Source: Acidicapsa acidisoli
Lineage (GTDB): Bacteria; Acidobacteriota; Terriglobia; Terriglobales; Acidobacteriaceae
DNA length: 64,000 nucleotides
Assembly (NCBI RefSeq): GCF_025685625.1
Contig: NZ_JAGSYI010000001.1
Location: forward strand, 1,550,001 to 1,614,000
Direction of reading: 5' to 3'
Positions 8,610 to 17,550 of the stretch are shown piece by piece. The notes beneath the pieces are model-generated. The model made no database searches. It saw nothing but the letters and a program-made list of their open reading frames with translations, and was not told the origin of the DNA. A program made the position numbers and the translations under genes. Position 1 is the first letter of the stretch. Each line of letters opens with the position of its first letter.

Positions 8610-8678
8610 AACCATCAACCCGTAATGGGATGGATCGGGCAGGCATCAAACCTGCCCATTCTTCCGGAGATCTTCGCC

Positions 8679-9422
8679 ATGTGGCTTGTACTGTGTTCCT
8701 CCGCAGATGCCTCGGCATTGTGGGCCTATCAGAGTCTCAAACAAATGGGGATAGCTCCGCTGGAACTGGTGACAGCGGAGAGCCTGGCTTGCGCCAGCCG
8801 ATGGGAGCATCGGCTTAACAGTACCTCGACCCAGATCAAAATCACGCTTGCGAATGGCCTTGTCATTGATGGCTCGCGAGTCCGCGGCGTCCTCAACCGC
8901 CTCCACGCGCCCTCGGAATACGCGACACAACACGCCGTTGCAGCGGACCGGGACTACGCTCAGGCGGAACTCCTTGCCTTCTATCTGAGCTGTCTGCACG
9001 CACTGCCAGGAGTGGTCGTCAACCGGCCTACGCCGATCGGCCTCTGCGGACCATGGTTCCATCCTTCGGAGTGGGCATTCCGCGCCTGCCGCGCTGGCCT
9101 GCGCACTCCCGTCTATCGCCAAAGCGCCCGCGACGATCACAGGCAGCGCTCCCATCCTGCTTCCGCTGAGAACGCGGTTATGCAAAGCGTCGTTGCCCTG
9201 CGTGGAGAGGTCTTTGGCGGTGAAGTTCCCGGCAGTGTCTCCAAAGGCTGCGGTAAGCTCGCGGCCGAAGCAGAAACCGAGATGCTGGGCATCGATTTGA
9301 GCCTGGATTCCAACGGGCAGTGGCAATTTGCGAGCGCAGCGCCGTCGCCGGATCTCAGGCTTGGCGGGCCGCGACTGGTGCAACGACTCGCGCAGATTCT
9401 TCTTCAAGGAGCACGTTCATGA
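8679..9422 (+). CDS. Pre-ATP-grasp-like partner protein of unknown function
   Basis: The start chosen is ATG 8679 (MWLVLCSSADASALWAYQSL), which follows a CCGGAGA site; the frame is open upstream but without support. The 247-residue product begins with a Rossmann-like strand-helix pattern. It contains the block GSRVRGVLNRLHAPSEYA and the stretch LHALPGVVVNRPTPIGLCGP, reminiscent of the domain that precedes ATP-grasp folds. It lacks the ATP-binding residues of the downstream enzyme. Its stop overlaps the start of the ATP-grasp gene in an ATGA quartet at 9419-9422, so the two are translationally coupled and probably act together. No firm family name can be given. Confidence 0.7.
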   Translation: MWLVLCSSADASALWAYQSLKQMGIAPLELVTAESLACASRWEHRLNSTSTQIKITLANGLVIDGSRVRGVLNRLHAPSEYATQHAVAADRDYAQAELLAFYLSCLHALPGVVVNRPTPIGLCGPWFHPSEWAFRACRAGLRTPVYRQSARDDHRQRSHPASAENAVMQSVVALRGEVFGGEVPGSVSKGCGKLAAEAETEMLGIDLSLDSNGQWQFASAAPSPDLRLGGPRLVQRLAQILLQGARS

Positions 9423-10396
9423 TTCTTATTTGTGGCATCCCTTCCGAAACACCGCTGCGCATGGTTATCAATCGCCTCGAAGAAGCGGATGCGGAGTTTG
9501 TTCTCTTCAATCAGCGGGACTTCGCCGATTGCGACATATGGTTTGAGATTGAAGATTGCGAAGTTCGCGGAGAGCTCCGCATCGGCAAGCGCACTTACAA
9601 TCTGCAGGAGTTCACCGGCGTCTACCCAAGGCTCATGGATGATCGCCTGCTGCCTGAGTTATCGAACGAACCGGAACACTCGCCTCTGCGAACTTACTGC
9701 CGCGCCTTCCACGACACACTCGTTCGCTGGATGGAGATTTCCTCCGCGCGAGTCATCAATCGCTGCGCGCCCATGGCCAGTAATTCCTCGAAGCCTTACC
9801 AGGCGCAGCTCATCCGCGAGCAGGGATTTCTTGTTCCCGAGACGCTGATCACCAACGATCCGGACCTTGTCCGCGCCTTTCGCGCCCGGCACGGACGCGT
9901 GATCTACAAATCAATCAGCGCCATTCGATCCATCGTGCAGGAACTGACCGACGGCGACGAAGAGAGACTCGAATTCATTCGCTGGTGCCCGACGCAGTTT
10001 CAGGCCTTCGTCGAAGGCATCAATCTGCGCGTGCATACCATCGGCGGAGAAGTCTTTCCCACGGCAGTGGATAGCGAAGCCACGGACTACCGCTATGCAG
10101 CCCGGCAGGCCGGCGAAGCTGCCGAGTTGCGCGAAGTAGTTCTTTCCGACGAACTCGTCGAAAAGTGCCTGCGTCTCTCCGCATCGCTCGGCCTCGAGTT
10201 CGCGGGCATCGATCTGAAGATCACCCCGGACAACGAGGTCTATTGCTTCGAAGTCAACCCCAGTCCGGCGTTTAGTTATTACGAGGCGAATGCCGGGCAG
10301 CCTATCTCGGCTGCCGTCGCGCGTTGCCTGGCAAGCGGCACGGCAACGCGCGAGGGGGCTACACGGGAAAGCTCGATGGCAGTCATGGCTGGGTAA
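9419..10396 (+). CDS. ATP-grasp peptide ligase, MvdD/RimK-like (graspetide-type)
   Basis: This 325-residue enzyme starts at ATG 9419 with AAGGA upstream. Its start overlaps the stop of the preceding gene. Features typical of microviridin-type ligases are visible in order. They are an N-terminal pre-ATP-grasp half (1-110), RVINRCAPMASNSSKPYQAQ (111-130) with Lys125, VPETLITNDP (139-148), and the nucleotide-binding Lys164 in VIYKSIS. CPTQFQAFVEG...LRVHTIGGEV (190-212), GIDLKITPD (263-271) and the metal-binding FEVNPSP (277-283) complete the fold. ISAAVARCL closes it, as in MvdD. The family uses ATP to activate a carboxylate and form an ester or amide bond on a peptide. The substrate may be the Lys/Glu-repeat protein encoded at 7989. 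No transporter or protease is in the cluster. Confidence 0.85.
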   Translation: MILICGIPSETPLRMVINRLEEADAEFVLFNQRDFADCDIWFEIEDCEVRGELRIGKRTYNLQEFTGVYPRLMDDRLLPELSNEPEHSPLRTYCRAFHDTLVRWMEISSARVINRCAPMASNSSKPYQAQLIREQGFLVPETLITNDPDLVRAFRARHGRVIYKSISAIRSIVQELTDGDEERLEFIRWCPTQFQAFVEGINLRVHTIGGEVFPTAVDSEATDYRYAARQAGEAAELREVVLSDELVEKCLRLSASLGLEFAGIDLKITPDNEVYCFEVNPSPAFSYYEANAGQPISAAVARCLASGTATREGATRESSMAVMAG

Positions 10397-10572
10397 TTCC
10401 GGCTGGTTAGTCCAATGTGCAACGGTGCGCGTTAATAAGTTGCCGCAAATCGGGATTCCTTGCATCCTATCCAGAAGATTAGTGAGATTGGTGGCGGCCC
10501 TGCGCCGATGACGCGGTTTCTGCGCAAGCACGGAAACTGTTGCGAGCGACAGCCTGAATAGGAGTCAAAGAG

Positions 10573-11049
10573 ATGCCAGAAGACGCACAGCTAAGACAGC
10601 ACCTACTAAGCCTGCTCAACGACGGCAACGCGCACGTGACCTTCGAGACGGCCATCGAGGGCCTGCCACCGGAAAAGCGTGGAATTCGGCCCGACGGAGC
10701 GGATCACTCTCCCTGGGAGCTGCTCGAACACCTGCGCATCGCCCAGTGGGATATCCTCGATTTCTCGCGCAACTCGAACTACAAGGCGCATAAATGGCCC
10801 GATGACTACTGGCCTGCAACCCCCGCGCCTCCAAGCGATGCCGCCTGGGACGAGAGCGTGAAAGCCTTTCGCAAAGACCTCAAGACGTTCTGCGAGTTGG
10901 TCGAAGACAAATCCACCGATCTGTTTGCCAAAATCCCCCACGGCGACGGTCAAACTATCCTGCGAGAGGCGCTGTTGGTCGCTGACCACAATGCTTATCA
11001 CGTCGGTCAACTGGTGCTGGTGCGCCGGCTGCTTGGCGCTTGGGGATAG
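10573..11049 (+). CDS. DinB-like (DinB_2 superfamily) four-helix protein
   Basis: This 158-residue protein has the DinB-type helical-bundle pattern. The metal-binding histidines sit in HSPWELLEHLRIAQWDIL (about residues 48-65) and in the C-terminal LVADHNAYHVGQLVLVRR (about 136-153). In the wider superfamily such proteins are metal-dependent thiol S-transferases or damage-inducible proteins; the substrate here is unknown. A weak ribosome-binding site (AATAGGAG) precedes the ATG. The 176 bases between the ATP-grasp gene and this one contain no other feature I can support. Confidence 0.8.
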   Translation: MPEDAQLRQHLLSLLNDGNAHVTFETAIEGLPPEKRGIRPDGADHSPWELLEHLRIAQWDILDFSRNSNYKAHKWPDDYWPATPAPPSDAAWDESVKAFRKDLKTFCELVEDKSTDLFAKIPHGDGQTILREALLVADHNAYHVGQLVLVRRLLGAWG

Positions 11050-11152
11050 GCGGGGTTAAGTTCCCGATTGCCGTCGAGTCTTTAATCCCCACAGGCAAAA
11101 TTTCTCTTGCAAAAAGCGAATAAAAGGCGAATATTGGTCGCGAGGTGATCCA

Positions 11153-11890
11153 ATGACGCGCAGGCGCACAAACAAGCGAATCAAGAGAAACGGCACAAGT
11201 GGTATTTCCACCCAAATTGAACTGTTTCATTTCAATCCTCCTATCTCTTTCGAGGCACGGGATGGCCGAGGCAGGACGCTAAAAAGCGCAGAGGAAATTG
11301 CAGTACACAATCGTGCTGCTGCGTTGCTGCGATTTGTTGTTAAGAAACATCGGGCAAGCCGCCTCCACTACGATTTCAGGCTTGAGTGGAATGGTGTGTT
11401 GATGAGTTGGGCGGTGCCGGAAGGGCCTAGTTGTTGCCCCAGTGTTCGCTGTGAGGCCATAGAAGTTGCAGACCATAAGATAAAAAACATCGCGTTTGAA
11501 GGCGTGTTCCCGGACGGTATGCCTGGCGCGGGCCCTACGATGCCGTGGGACTTAGGGTGGTGGGAGCCTTTACCGGGATATCTGGACGTCGACGATTGCT
11601 TTCGCAACGGGTGCCTCAAATTTACGTTGCGCGGCGAGAAATTAAAGGGCAACTGGATGCTCCTCCGGCGGCCCGGCAGTTGCAAAGGTGGTCGAAGGCA
11701 GGTTTGGGATCTCGTGAAGTTGCCCGATTCATTTGCGAGAAGTATGGACGCACCAGCCATCGTGGACGAACAGCCGAACAGCATTCTTTCCGGAAAGAGC
11801 CTGGAAGAAGTGGAACGTGAAGGAAAAGCAGGCAGGACAGGCAGGAAAAGACGCAGATCGGAAACAACGCTATTCAAAATGGATGAGTGA
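11153..11890 (+). CDS. Stand-alone LigD-type 3'-phosphoesterase domain protein
   Basis: The core (about residues 60-185) matches the phosphoesterase domain that LigD uses to trim 3' ends during non-homologous end joining. Visible blocks are FVVKKHRASRLHYDFRLEW, a GVLMSWAVPEGPS block, EVADHKIKNIAFEGVFPDG and LKFTLRGEKLKGNWMLLRR. The catalytic-type His of LHYDFRLE and the His of ADHK are kept. Unlike LigD, no ligase or polymerase domain is attached and no Ku gene is adjacent. Two stretches differ from the usual consensus: GPSCCPSV, and GAGPTMPWD in place of a GGTVMVWDRG-like block. The 245-residue length adds a basic N-terminus and a charged tail. Base use seems more AT-rich than in neighbouring genes. 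End trimming in repair is likely but unproven. Confidence 0.8.
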   Translation: MTRRRTNKRIKRNGTSGISTQIELFHFNPPISFEARDGRGRTLKSAEEIAVHNRAAALLRFVVKKHRASRLHYDFRLEWNGVLMSWAVPEGPSCCPSVRCEAIEVADHKIKNIAFEGVFPDGMPGAGPTMPWDLGWWEPLPGYLDVDDCFRNGCLKFTLRGEKLKGNWMLLRRPGSCKGGRRQVWDLVKLPDSFARSMDAPAIVDEQPNSILSGKSLEEVEREGKAGRTGRKRRRSETTLFKMDE

Positions 11891-11947
11891 AACGCTGGCT
11901 CAGCTGAACACAGAGTCGCTCACCGGCAATCCACTCTGTCAGCGATT

Positions 11948-12280
11948 TCAGAAATGAATGTCCCGGTAGAAGATGCAGTGCGTCTCCAGATACCAGGCGA
12001 GCAGAAAAAGCACCGCCATGATTCCAGTCGTCCAGAAGAAGAGTTTGACCGGGAATGTGCTCGTGAGGTAGGGGCTGGCTGCGGCCGGATGGTGCTTTCC
12101 TTCGCTGAAGGTCAATCCGCTCAACAACGAGATTCCGGCGGAGAGCAGCAGCACTCCAAGCGAATCGTAAAGCCGCTGCTGAAAGCTCGTCTCCGACCCT
12201 AGAAATGCGGTGTGAAAGACAGCAAGCAGAGAGATCATGCTGGCAAGTAAAGTAACCGGCCTGGCCAGCTCCAGCAACAT
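11948..12280 (-). CDS. Small integral membrane protein of unknown function
   Basis: This 110-residue protein has three hydrophobic segments, about residues 8-28 (PVTLLASMISLLAVFHTAFL), 38-58 (YDSLGVLLLSAGISLLSGLT) and 78-98 (LFFWTTGIMAVLFLLAWYL). A short loop containing GKHHPAAASP lies between the second and third. No motif suggests an activity. It is oriented against both neighbours, so it is probably a single-gene unit. The function is not recognised. Confidence 0.55.
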   Translation of the reverse strand: MLLELARPVTLLASMISLLAVFHTAFLGSETSFQQRLYDSLGVLLLSAGISLLSGLTFSEGKHHPAAASPYLTSTFPVKLFFWTTGIMAVLFLLAWYLETHCIFYRDIHF

Positions 12281-12418
12281 GCCGCGAACCTCACGCTGGC
12301 ATCATTTTAGCGCGGACCCGGTATTTCCTGCGATAGACGAAGACTTCCGATATTTGCTGGTGCTATGATCTGCTCCAAATTTTGACGCCGAGCAAGTCGG
12401 AGCAAGGAGATGCAAACC

Positions 12419-13489
12419 ATGTCCCAAACCATGACCATCGACACCGAGAAACTGCACGCGCTTCTGGGCAAAGCCGTAGTGGACTTTGGCGCAACTTTTC
12501 ACGCAGCGCTGGTGCGCGTCGGAGACAAGCTGGGCCTGTACAAGGCAATGGACGCAGGCGGCCCTCAAACTCCCGCAGAACTGGCCAAGCGTACCGGGAC
12601 GTCGGAACGTTACGTGCGCGAGTGGCTCTGCAATCAGGCTGCGGGTGGGTATGTCACTTATGACGACCAGACCGCTAAGTTCTATCTTAGCGAGGAACAA
12701 GCCTTTGCGATGGTCGACGAGAATAGCCCCGCGTTCCTTCCGGGCATGTTCCAGGCCGCGCTGGCTGCGATCAAAGCCGAGGAACTGATCACGGAGCGCT
12801 TCAAAACCGGAGAAGGTTTAGGCTGGCACCAGCATCACCAGGATTTGTTCGTAGGCACCGAGCGATTCTTCCGCCCCGGCTATGCGGCAAACCTCGTAAG
12901 TTCGTGGATCCCCGCCCTCAACGGAGTGAAGGAAAAACTTGAGCAGGGAGCAACAGTTGCAGATGTTGGCTGCGGCCTTGGCGCCTCCACCGTGTTGATG
13001 GCAATGCACTATCCAAAGTCCAGGTTCTTCGGATTCGATTATCACGACAAGTCCATCGAGACGGCTCGGCAGCGCGCCGAAGACGCTGGCGTAAGTGGTC
13101 GAATTGAATTCAAAGTTGCAAAGGCGAAGGACTATCCCGGAGAGGGCTACGATTTTGTCACGTTTTTCGATTGCCTCCACGATATGGGCGATCCGGTTGG
13201 CGCGGCTGCCCATGTGCGCGAAACTCTTTCAGCGGATGGAACATGGATGATTGTTGAGCCATTCGCCGGGGACAGGATTGAGGACAATCTGAACCCCGTC
13301 GGCCGGGCCTTCTATGGTGCGTCGACGCTTATCTGCACTCCTGCGTCGCTCTCTCAGGAAGTAGGTCTGGCTCTTGGCGCGCAGGCAGGAGAACAGCGGC
13401 TGCGGGAAGTGGTCTCGGCTGGCGGGTTCCGCCATTTCCGCAGGGCCACACAAACGCCGTTCAATCTGATTTTTGAAGCGAAGGCGTAG
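12419..13489 (+). CDS. SAM-dependent methyltransferase with N-terminal winged helix
   Basis: ATG 12419 is preferred over ATG 12410 because the AAGGAG at 12404-12409 directly abuts the latter but sits at normal distance from the former. The 356-residue product has an N-terminal dimerisation/winged-helix region (AELAKRTGTSERYVREWL, about 53-70), as in Rv2258c-like enzymes. A class I Rossmann core follows, with motif I VADVGCGLGASTVLMA (about 180-195), the acidic end of strand 2 (FFGFDYHDKSIETA), and FVTFFDCLHDMGDP. It would transfer a methyl group from S-adenosylmethionine to a small molecule that cannot be predicted. No biosynthetic cluster surrounds it. Confidence 0.85.
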   Translation: MSQTMTIDTEKLHALLGKAVVDFGATFHAALVRVGDKLGLYKAMDAGGPQTPAELAKRTGTSERYVREWLCNQAAGGYVTYDDQTAKFYLSEEQAFAMVDENSPAFLPGMFQAALAAIKAEELITERFKTGEGLGWHQHHQDLFVGTERFFRPGYAANLVSSWIPALNGVKEKLEQGATVADVGCGLGASTVLMAMHYPKSRFFGFDYHDKSIETARQRAEDAGVSGRIEFKVAKAKDYPGEGYDFVTFFDCLHDMGDPVGAAAHVRETLSADGTWMIVEPFAGDRIEDNLNPVGRAFYGASTLICTPASLSQEVGLALGAQAGEQRLREVVSAGGFRHFRRATQTPFNLIFEAKA

Positions 13490-13539
13490 AGCAGGCAATC
13501 GACTTCCAGGGGAGAACTGTCTTGGTTCTGGAGCCGTTT

Positions 13540-13995
13540 TTAGCGCTCCCAGGACTCTCGTTTCCAGAGGGGATAGCCAGATAACTTTGCGGCTCCGGCG
13601 AGGAAGACGAGGCCAAAGACCAGTACTCCCGGCGCGATGGTCCAGCGGCCTTCAATGCAATCCATTCCGGCATCGAAGAACTGAACCAGAGCTACAAACG
13701 CCATCAGATTGCCGAGCGCGCGTTTCGCACCCAGGCCCAGCAGAGCGAGCAGCAGAATCGCGAGCGCGAAGTTGCGCGACGCAAGATAGCCCGCGTAGAT
13801 ATGAACCGCTCCATTGATCGCGTCCTGCGGAGAAACCAACATCGCCGGATTCACCAGCGCAATCACCGCGCCAGCGCCTGTGAGGAGTGCGCCCAGGCAA
13901 ACGGCGATTCGAATCCACCATGGAATCGTGGAGACTCCATTCGTCGCGACTGTGGCGATGGCTCTTCCTTCCGGATGCTCATTTTGTGTCGGCAT
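13540..13995 (-). CDS. Four-helix integral membrane protein (possibly DUF4267-like)
   Basis: The start at ATG 13995 follows a GGAGGAAACAGC ribosome-binding site, giving 151 residues (MPTQNEHPEGRAIATV). About four transmembrane segments are visible: IAVCLGALLTGAGAVIALVN, FALAILLLALLGLG, NLMAFVALVQFFDAGMDCI and PGVLVFGLVFLAGAAKL. The arrangement, with a Tyr-x-Ala-Ser-Arg (YLASRN) between helices 1 and 2, resembles small DUF4267-type membrane proteins, but this is a weak impression. There is no evidence for a substrate. The gene is divergent from mnmG, with 160 bases between the two starts. Confidence 0.55.
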   Translation of the reverse strand: MPTQNEHPEGRAIATVATNGVSTIPWWIRIAVCLGALLTGAGAVIALVNPAMLVSPQDAINGAVHIYAGYLASRNFALAILLLALLGLGAKRALGNLMAFVALVQFFDAGMDCIEGRWTIAPGVLVFGLVFLAGAAKLSGYPLWKRESWER

Positions 13996-14155
13996 CGTGC
14001 TGTTTCCTCCGTTTCGCAAGCGATTGTGAGGCCAATCAATTGTGAGCTTTGTCCGCATGCAATACGCGATTAAACGTCGCTAAGTTCCACTCCAATGGCA
14101 TATAACACGATTGCCTGCGGCACAGAAATTCGGAAGTCCGTAAAATAAGGAGACG

Positions 14156-16186
14156 ATGAGCTTCACCGAACAATTCGATGTGGCCGTAGTCGGCGCGGGC
14201 CACGCGGGCTGCGAAGCGGCCATGGCCGCGGCGCGCATGGGCCTGAAGACGGCGATCATCACCATGAACCTCGACCTGATCGCGCAGATGTCCTGTAATC
14301 CCGCAATCGGCGGCATCGCCAAGGGCCATCTGGTGCGCGAAGTGGACGCCCTCGGTGGCGTCATGGGCGAAGTCGCAGATGCGGTCGGCATCCAGTTTCG
14401 CCTGCTTAACACCTCGCGCGGCCCTGCCGTCTGGAGCCCGCGCGCCCAGTGCGACAAGCAGCTCTACCGCGTAAAGATGCGCGAAGTGCTGGAGAATCAG
14501 TCGAATCTGCACATCAAGCAGGCTGAAGCTGTCGATCTGGTGATCGAAGAAATCGGCGATCCCGCCCCTGCCGCAAACGACGCGGCAAGGGTGGGGCACC
14601 CAGATTTGTTGCCTCGACGCCGGGTGCTCGGCCTGAAGCTGCGCGATGGCCGCCAACTCCTTGCCGGAGCCACCATCATCACCACCGGCACTTTCCTCAA
14701 TGGCCTCATCCACTGCGGCGAAGAGCGCTACCCCGCCGGCCGCAGCGGTGAGCCCGCGTCAGTCCTGCTCGGCGAAGCCCTGCGCCGTCTCGGCCTGCGC
14801 ACCACCCGCCTCAAGACCGGCACGCCGCCGCGCCTCGACGGACGCACCATCCGCTGGGAGGCGTTTGAAGAGCAGCCCGGCGACGCCGACCCGACGCCCT
14901 TCAGCTTCCGGACGACGAAAATTGTCCAGCCGCAGATAAGCTGTCACATCGCTTACACCACGCCCGAAACACTCCAGATCATCCGCGACAATGTGGGCCG
15001 TTCAGCCATGTATTCCGGTCAGATCGAGGGTATCGGCCCGCGCTATTGTCCGTCCATCGAAGACAAGATCGTCAAGTTTCCCGAGAAGACGCAGCACCAG
15101 TTCTTCCTCGAACCCGAGGGCCTCAACACCCACGAAGTCTACGTCAACGGCATGTCCACTTCGCTTCCTATGGAGGTGCAGTTCCGGATTGTCCGCAGCA
15201 TCCCCGGCCTAGAAAACGCCGAGATGCTCCGCCCCGGCTACGCCATCGAATACGACTCCGTCGACGCCACCGAACTCGACCGCGCGCTGAAGATTAAGTC
15301 CATGGAGGGCCTGTACTTAGCCGGCCAGATCAACGGCACGAGTGGATATGAGGAAGCCGCCTGCCAGGGCATCATGGCTGGCATCAATGCCGCGCTCAAG
15401 CTCAAGGGCGAGCCACCATTTACCCTCGACCGCACGGAGGGGTATACCGGCATCCTCATCGACGACCTCATCTCCAAGGGCACCAACGAGCCCTATCGGA
15501 TGTTCACCTCACGCGCCGAGTTCCGCCTGCATCTGCGCATCGACAACGCCGACCGCCGCCTGACTCCCTATGGCCGCAAGCTCGGCCTGATCGGCGACGA
15601 AGCCTGGACGGAATACGAACAGAAGCAGGCGCGCATGGTTGCGCTGGCGCAGCTTCTCGCGACAAAGAAAGTCGATTCAGACGGACTGGCAATTGCCGCC
15701 GAAGGACTGGACCTGAGTGCAGTAACCGGCCAGACGTGGGCGCAACTCCTCAAGCGGCCCGAAATCCAGATTGAACAGCTGCTAAAGGCGCTCGCATCCG
15801 AACTCCATCGGGACCCGCTCCTGGTCGGCCTGATCGAAGTCGATGGTGAGCGCCTCGCCTCCGTTCCGCGCAACGAAGCCCGCGCCGTCGAAACCGAAAT
15901 CAAGTTCGCCGGATACCTGGAGCAGCAAAAGAAAGCCATCCTGAAGCTCAAGGAAGCCGAAAACGTCCGCATCCCGGAGTGGCTCAACTACACCACCATC
16001 AGCGGCCTCTCCCGCGAAATGCAGGAGAAGCTGGGCCGCGTCCGCCCGCAGACCATCGGTCAGGCCAGCCGCATCCCGGGCGTGACGCCTGCCGCGCTGG
16101 GGCTGGTGCACGTGTCAATTCGAATCCAAGGCAAACAACAGAGCGATGCGCCCGGCGAGCGACAAGAGAAACAAGGCGTGGCATAA
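14156..16186 (+). CDS. mnmG: tRNA uridine-5-carboxymethylaminomethyl modification enzyme MnmG (GidA)
   Basis: MnmG, with MnmE, installs the carboxymethylaminomethyl group at wobble U34 of certain tRNAs using FAD. The start has a good AAGGAG site (AATAAGGAGACG). The FAD-binding motif [12 protein letters not shown] is at residues 10-21. It is followed by the family signatures [21 protein letters not shown] (45-65) and [14 protein letters not shown], and by [16 protein letters not shown] towards the middle. At 676 residues it is somewhat longer than usual. About 24 residues (roughly 133-156, reading [20 protein letters not shown]) are inserted between EEI and RVLGLKL, where homologues have a short turn. 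mnmE is not adjacent. Confidence 0.95.
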   Translation: MSFTEQFDVAVVGAGHAGCEAAMAAARMGLKTAIITMNLDLIAQMSCNPAIGGIAKGHLVREVDALGGVMGEVADAVGIQFRLLNTSRGPAVWSPRAQCDKQLYRVKMREVLENQSNLHIKQAEAVDLVIEEIGDPAPAANDAARVGHPDLLPRRRVLGLKLRDGRQLLAGATIITTGTFLNGLIHCGEERYPAGRSGEPASVLLGEALRRLGLRTTRLKTGTPPRLDGRTIRWEAFEEQPGDADPTPFSFRTTKIVQPQISCHIAYTTPETLQIIRDNVGRSAMYSGQIEGIGPRYCPSIEDKIVKFPEKTQHQFFLEPEGLNTHEVYVNGMSTSLPMEVQFRIVRSIPGLENAEMLRPGYAIEYDSVDATELDRALKIKSMEGLYLAGQINGTSGYEEAACQGIMAGINAALKLKGEPPFTLDRTEGYTGILIDDLISKGTNEPYRMFTSRAEFRLHLRIDNADRRLTPYGRKLGLIGDEAWTEYEQKQARMVALAQLLATKKVDSDGLAIAAEGLDLSAVTGQTWAQLLKRPEIQIEQLLKALASELHRDPLLVGLIEVDGERLASVPRNEARAVETEIKFAGYLEQQKKAILKLKEAENVRIPEWLNYTTISGLSREMQEKLGRVRPQTIGQASRIPGVTPAALGLVHVSIRIQGKQQSDAPGERQEKQGVA

Positions 16187-16214
16187 GGTCCAGCTTCCCT
16201 TTGTTCCGCGCTGA

Positions 16215-17465
16215 CTACTGGGCTACACGCCACGGAGAAGTCGTGGTCCAGCTTTTCAACTCATTCTTCGCCCAACCAGTCGATTTGTCCGTGTGGCACG
16301 ACGTGCATGGATTCGGAATCCCGGACTGTTCCGTCTGCGCAGGAGTAATAAAACGGAACGTGTGCGCGCTCACGAAGTTATCCTTGATCGTCTGCTCGAT
16401 CTTAGGCATATGGCAGGCGACGCATTGGCTGCCCGCGCTGCCTGCGGCGTGATGCGTGTGTTCGCTCACTGTGCCCTTCAGGCCAGCCGGGTTGTCCTGT
16501 GTGTGGCACGAGAGACAGAGTTCGTTTCCGGGTAGCTTCAGACTCGCCGTGTTCTTGCTGCTATGCACATCGTGGCAGTCGAAGCAGCGCAGTTCACGGT
16601 GATACATGTTGCTCTGCACAAAATCATTGCCCTGCATCCGATTCTTATGTGCAGTAAGATCGGCAAACTGGAAGAAGTTTGTAGTTCCCGGTTTAACCTC
16701 CTCCAGCTTCCATACATCGGCCAGACGCTGTCCGGGCAGATAGCCTACCGGCCAATCGTAGTATTTTCCCGCAATTGGATTCGCCAGCGGCTGCCCCTGG
16801 CTATGGCACTGGATGCAGGTATCGTTGCCGCGCACAGAATCCAATGCGCGGGGATTGACGATATTCGCCTTGGTCGGATGAGCAACGTGCAGACTTCCGG
16901 GTCCGTGGCACTTTTCGCAGCCCACATTCCATTCTGTTACCTGCTTCGTTTCAATGTTGTAGTTCACCGAGTGGCAGCCGTCGCACGTCGGTCCCGTCGG
17001 ACGATCAAAGTTGCTGGGACCGTAGTGCGGAACCCACCAGTCTGTGCCCTCTTCCACATGGTAGGGAAGCCACTTAGCCTTCTTCACATCCCACTGAGCC
17101 GGCAACGGAAAATAATCCTCGCCGCGTTTTGTGAAATAGCGCTGCTTCCAGCGGCTGCCGTAGACAAACGCAACCTCATCGAGGCCAAATGACCGGACCG
17201 GATCGGGATGGGCGAAGTCGCCGAGCACCGCTTCGGGATGCTGATGCGGGTCGCGTACCACATTCGCCATGCGCGTTCCCTTCCACCCCGCATAAGCCTT
17301 GGCGTGGCAGCCCGCACATTTTTCCGAGCCCACGAACTGGGCCTTAGCCTCAACTTCTTTGTCGTCCCGGGCGGGTCTTTGCAGGGCCAGCGCTGAACAG
17401 TAAAGCCCCAGCGCGACAAACACAAATCCCGCAGTCTTGAACGCTTCCCTCATGCGCAATTGCAT
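16215..17465 (-). CDS. Eight-haem c-type cytochrome (cytochrome c554-like)
   Basis: ATG 17465 is preceded by GGAG and gives a 416-residue exported protein with an N-terminal hydrophobic signal (FKTAGFVFVALGLYCSALAL). Eight CXXCH motifs are visible: CAGCH, CDGCH, CEKCH, CIQCH, CFDCH, CLSCH, CVACH and CTSCH. The first motif context KCAGCHAKAYAGWKGTRM and the later FDCHDVHSS are typical of the c554/multihaem reductase-like family. It lacks the TPR tail of the two seven-haem paralogues. A periplasmic electron carrier or reductase is likely, but the substrate is unknown. The secreted NTF2-like gene lies just upstream on the same strand, with about 85 bases between them. Confidence 0.85.
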   Translation of the reverse strand: MQLRMREAFKTAGFVFVALGLYCSALALQRPARDDKEVEAKAQFVGSEKCAGCHAKAYAGWKGTRMANVVRDPHQHPEAVLGDFAHPDPVRSFGLDEVAFVYGSRWKQRYFTKRGEDYFPLPAQWDVKKAKWLPYHVEEGTDWWVPHYGPSNFDRPTGPTCDGCHSVNYNIETKQVTEWNVGCEKCHGPGSLHVAHPTKANIVNPRALDSVRGNDTCIQCHSQGQPLANPIAGKYYDWPVGYLPGQRLADVWKLEEVKPGTTNFFQFADLTAHKNRMQGNDFVQSNMYHRELRCFDCHDVHSSKNTASLKLPGNELCLSCHTQDNPAGLKGTVSEHTHHAAGSAGSQCVACHMPKIEQTIKDNFVSAHTFRFITPAQTEQSGIPNPCTSCHTDKSTGWAKNELKSWTTTSPWRVAQ

Positions 17466-17550
17466 ATCCACTCCGCCGGCAATCTCGGCAGCCAAGGCGA
17501 TCAAGACACCTCGTCTGCCGATTCTGGCATTAGGTCTAAGTTGCAAGGAG

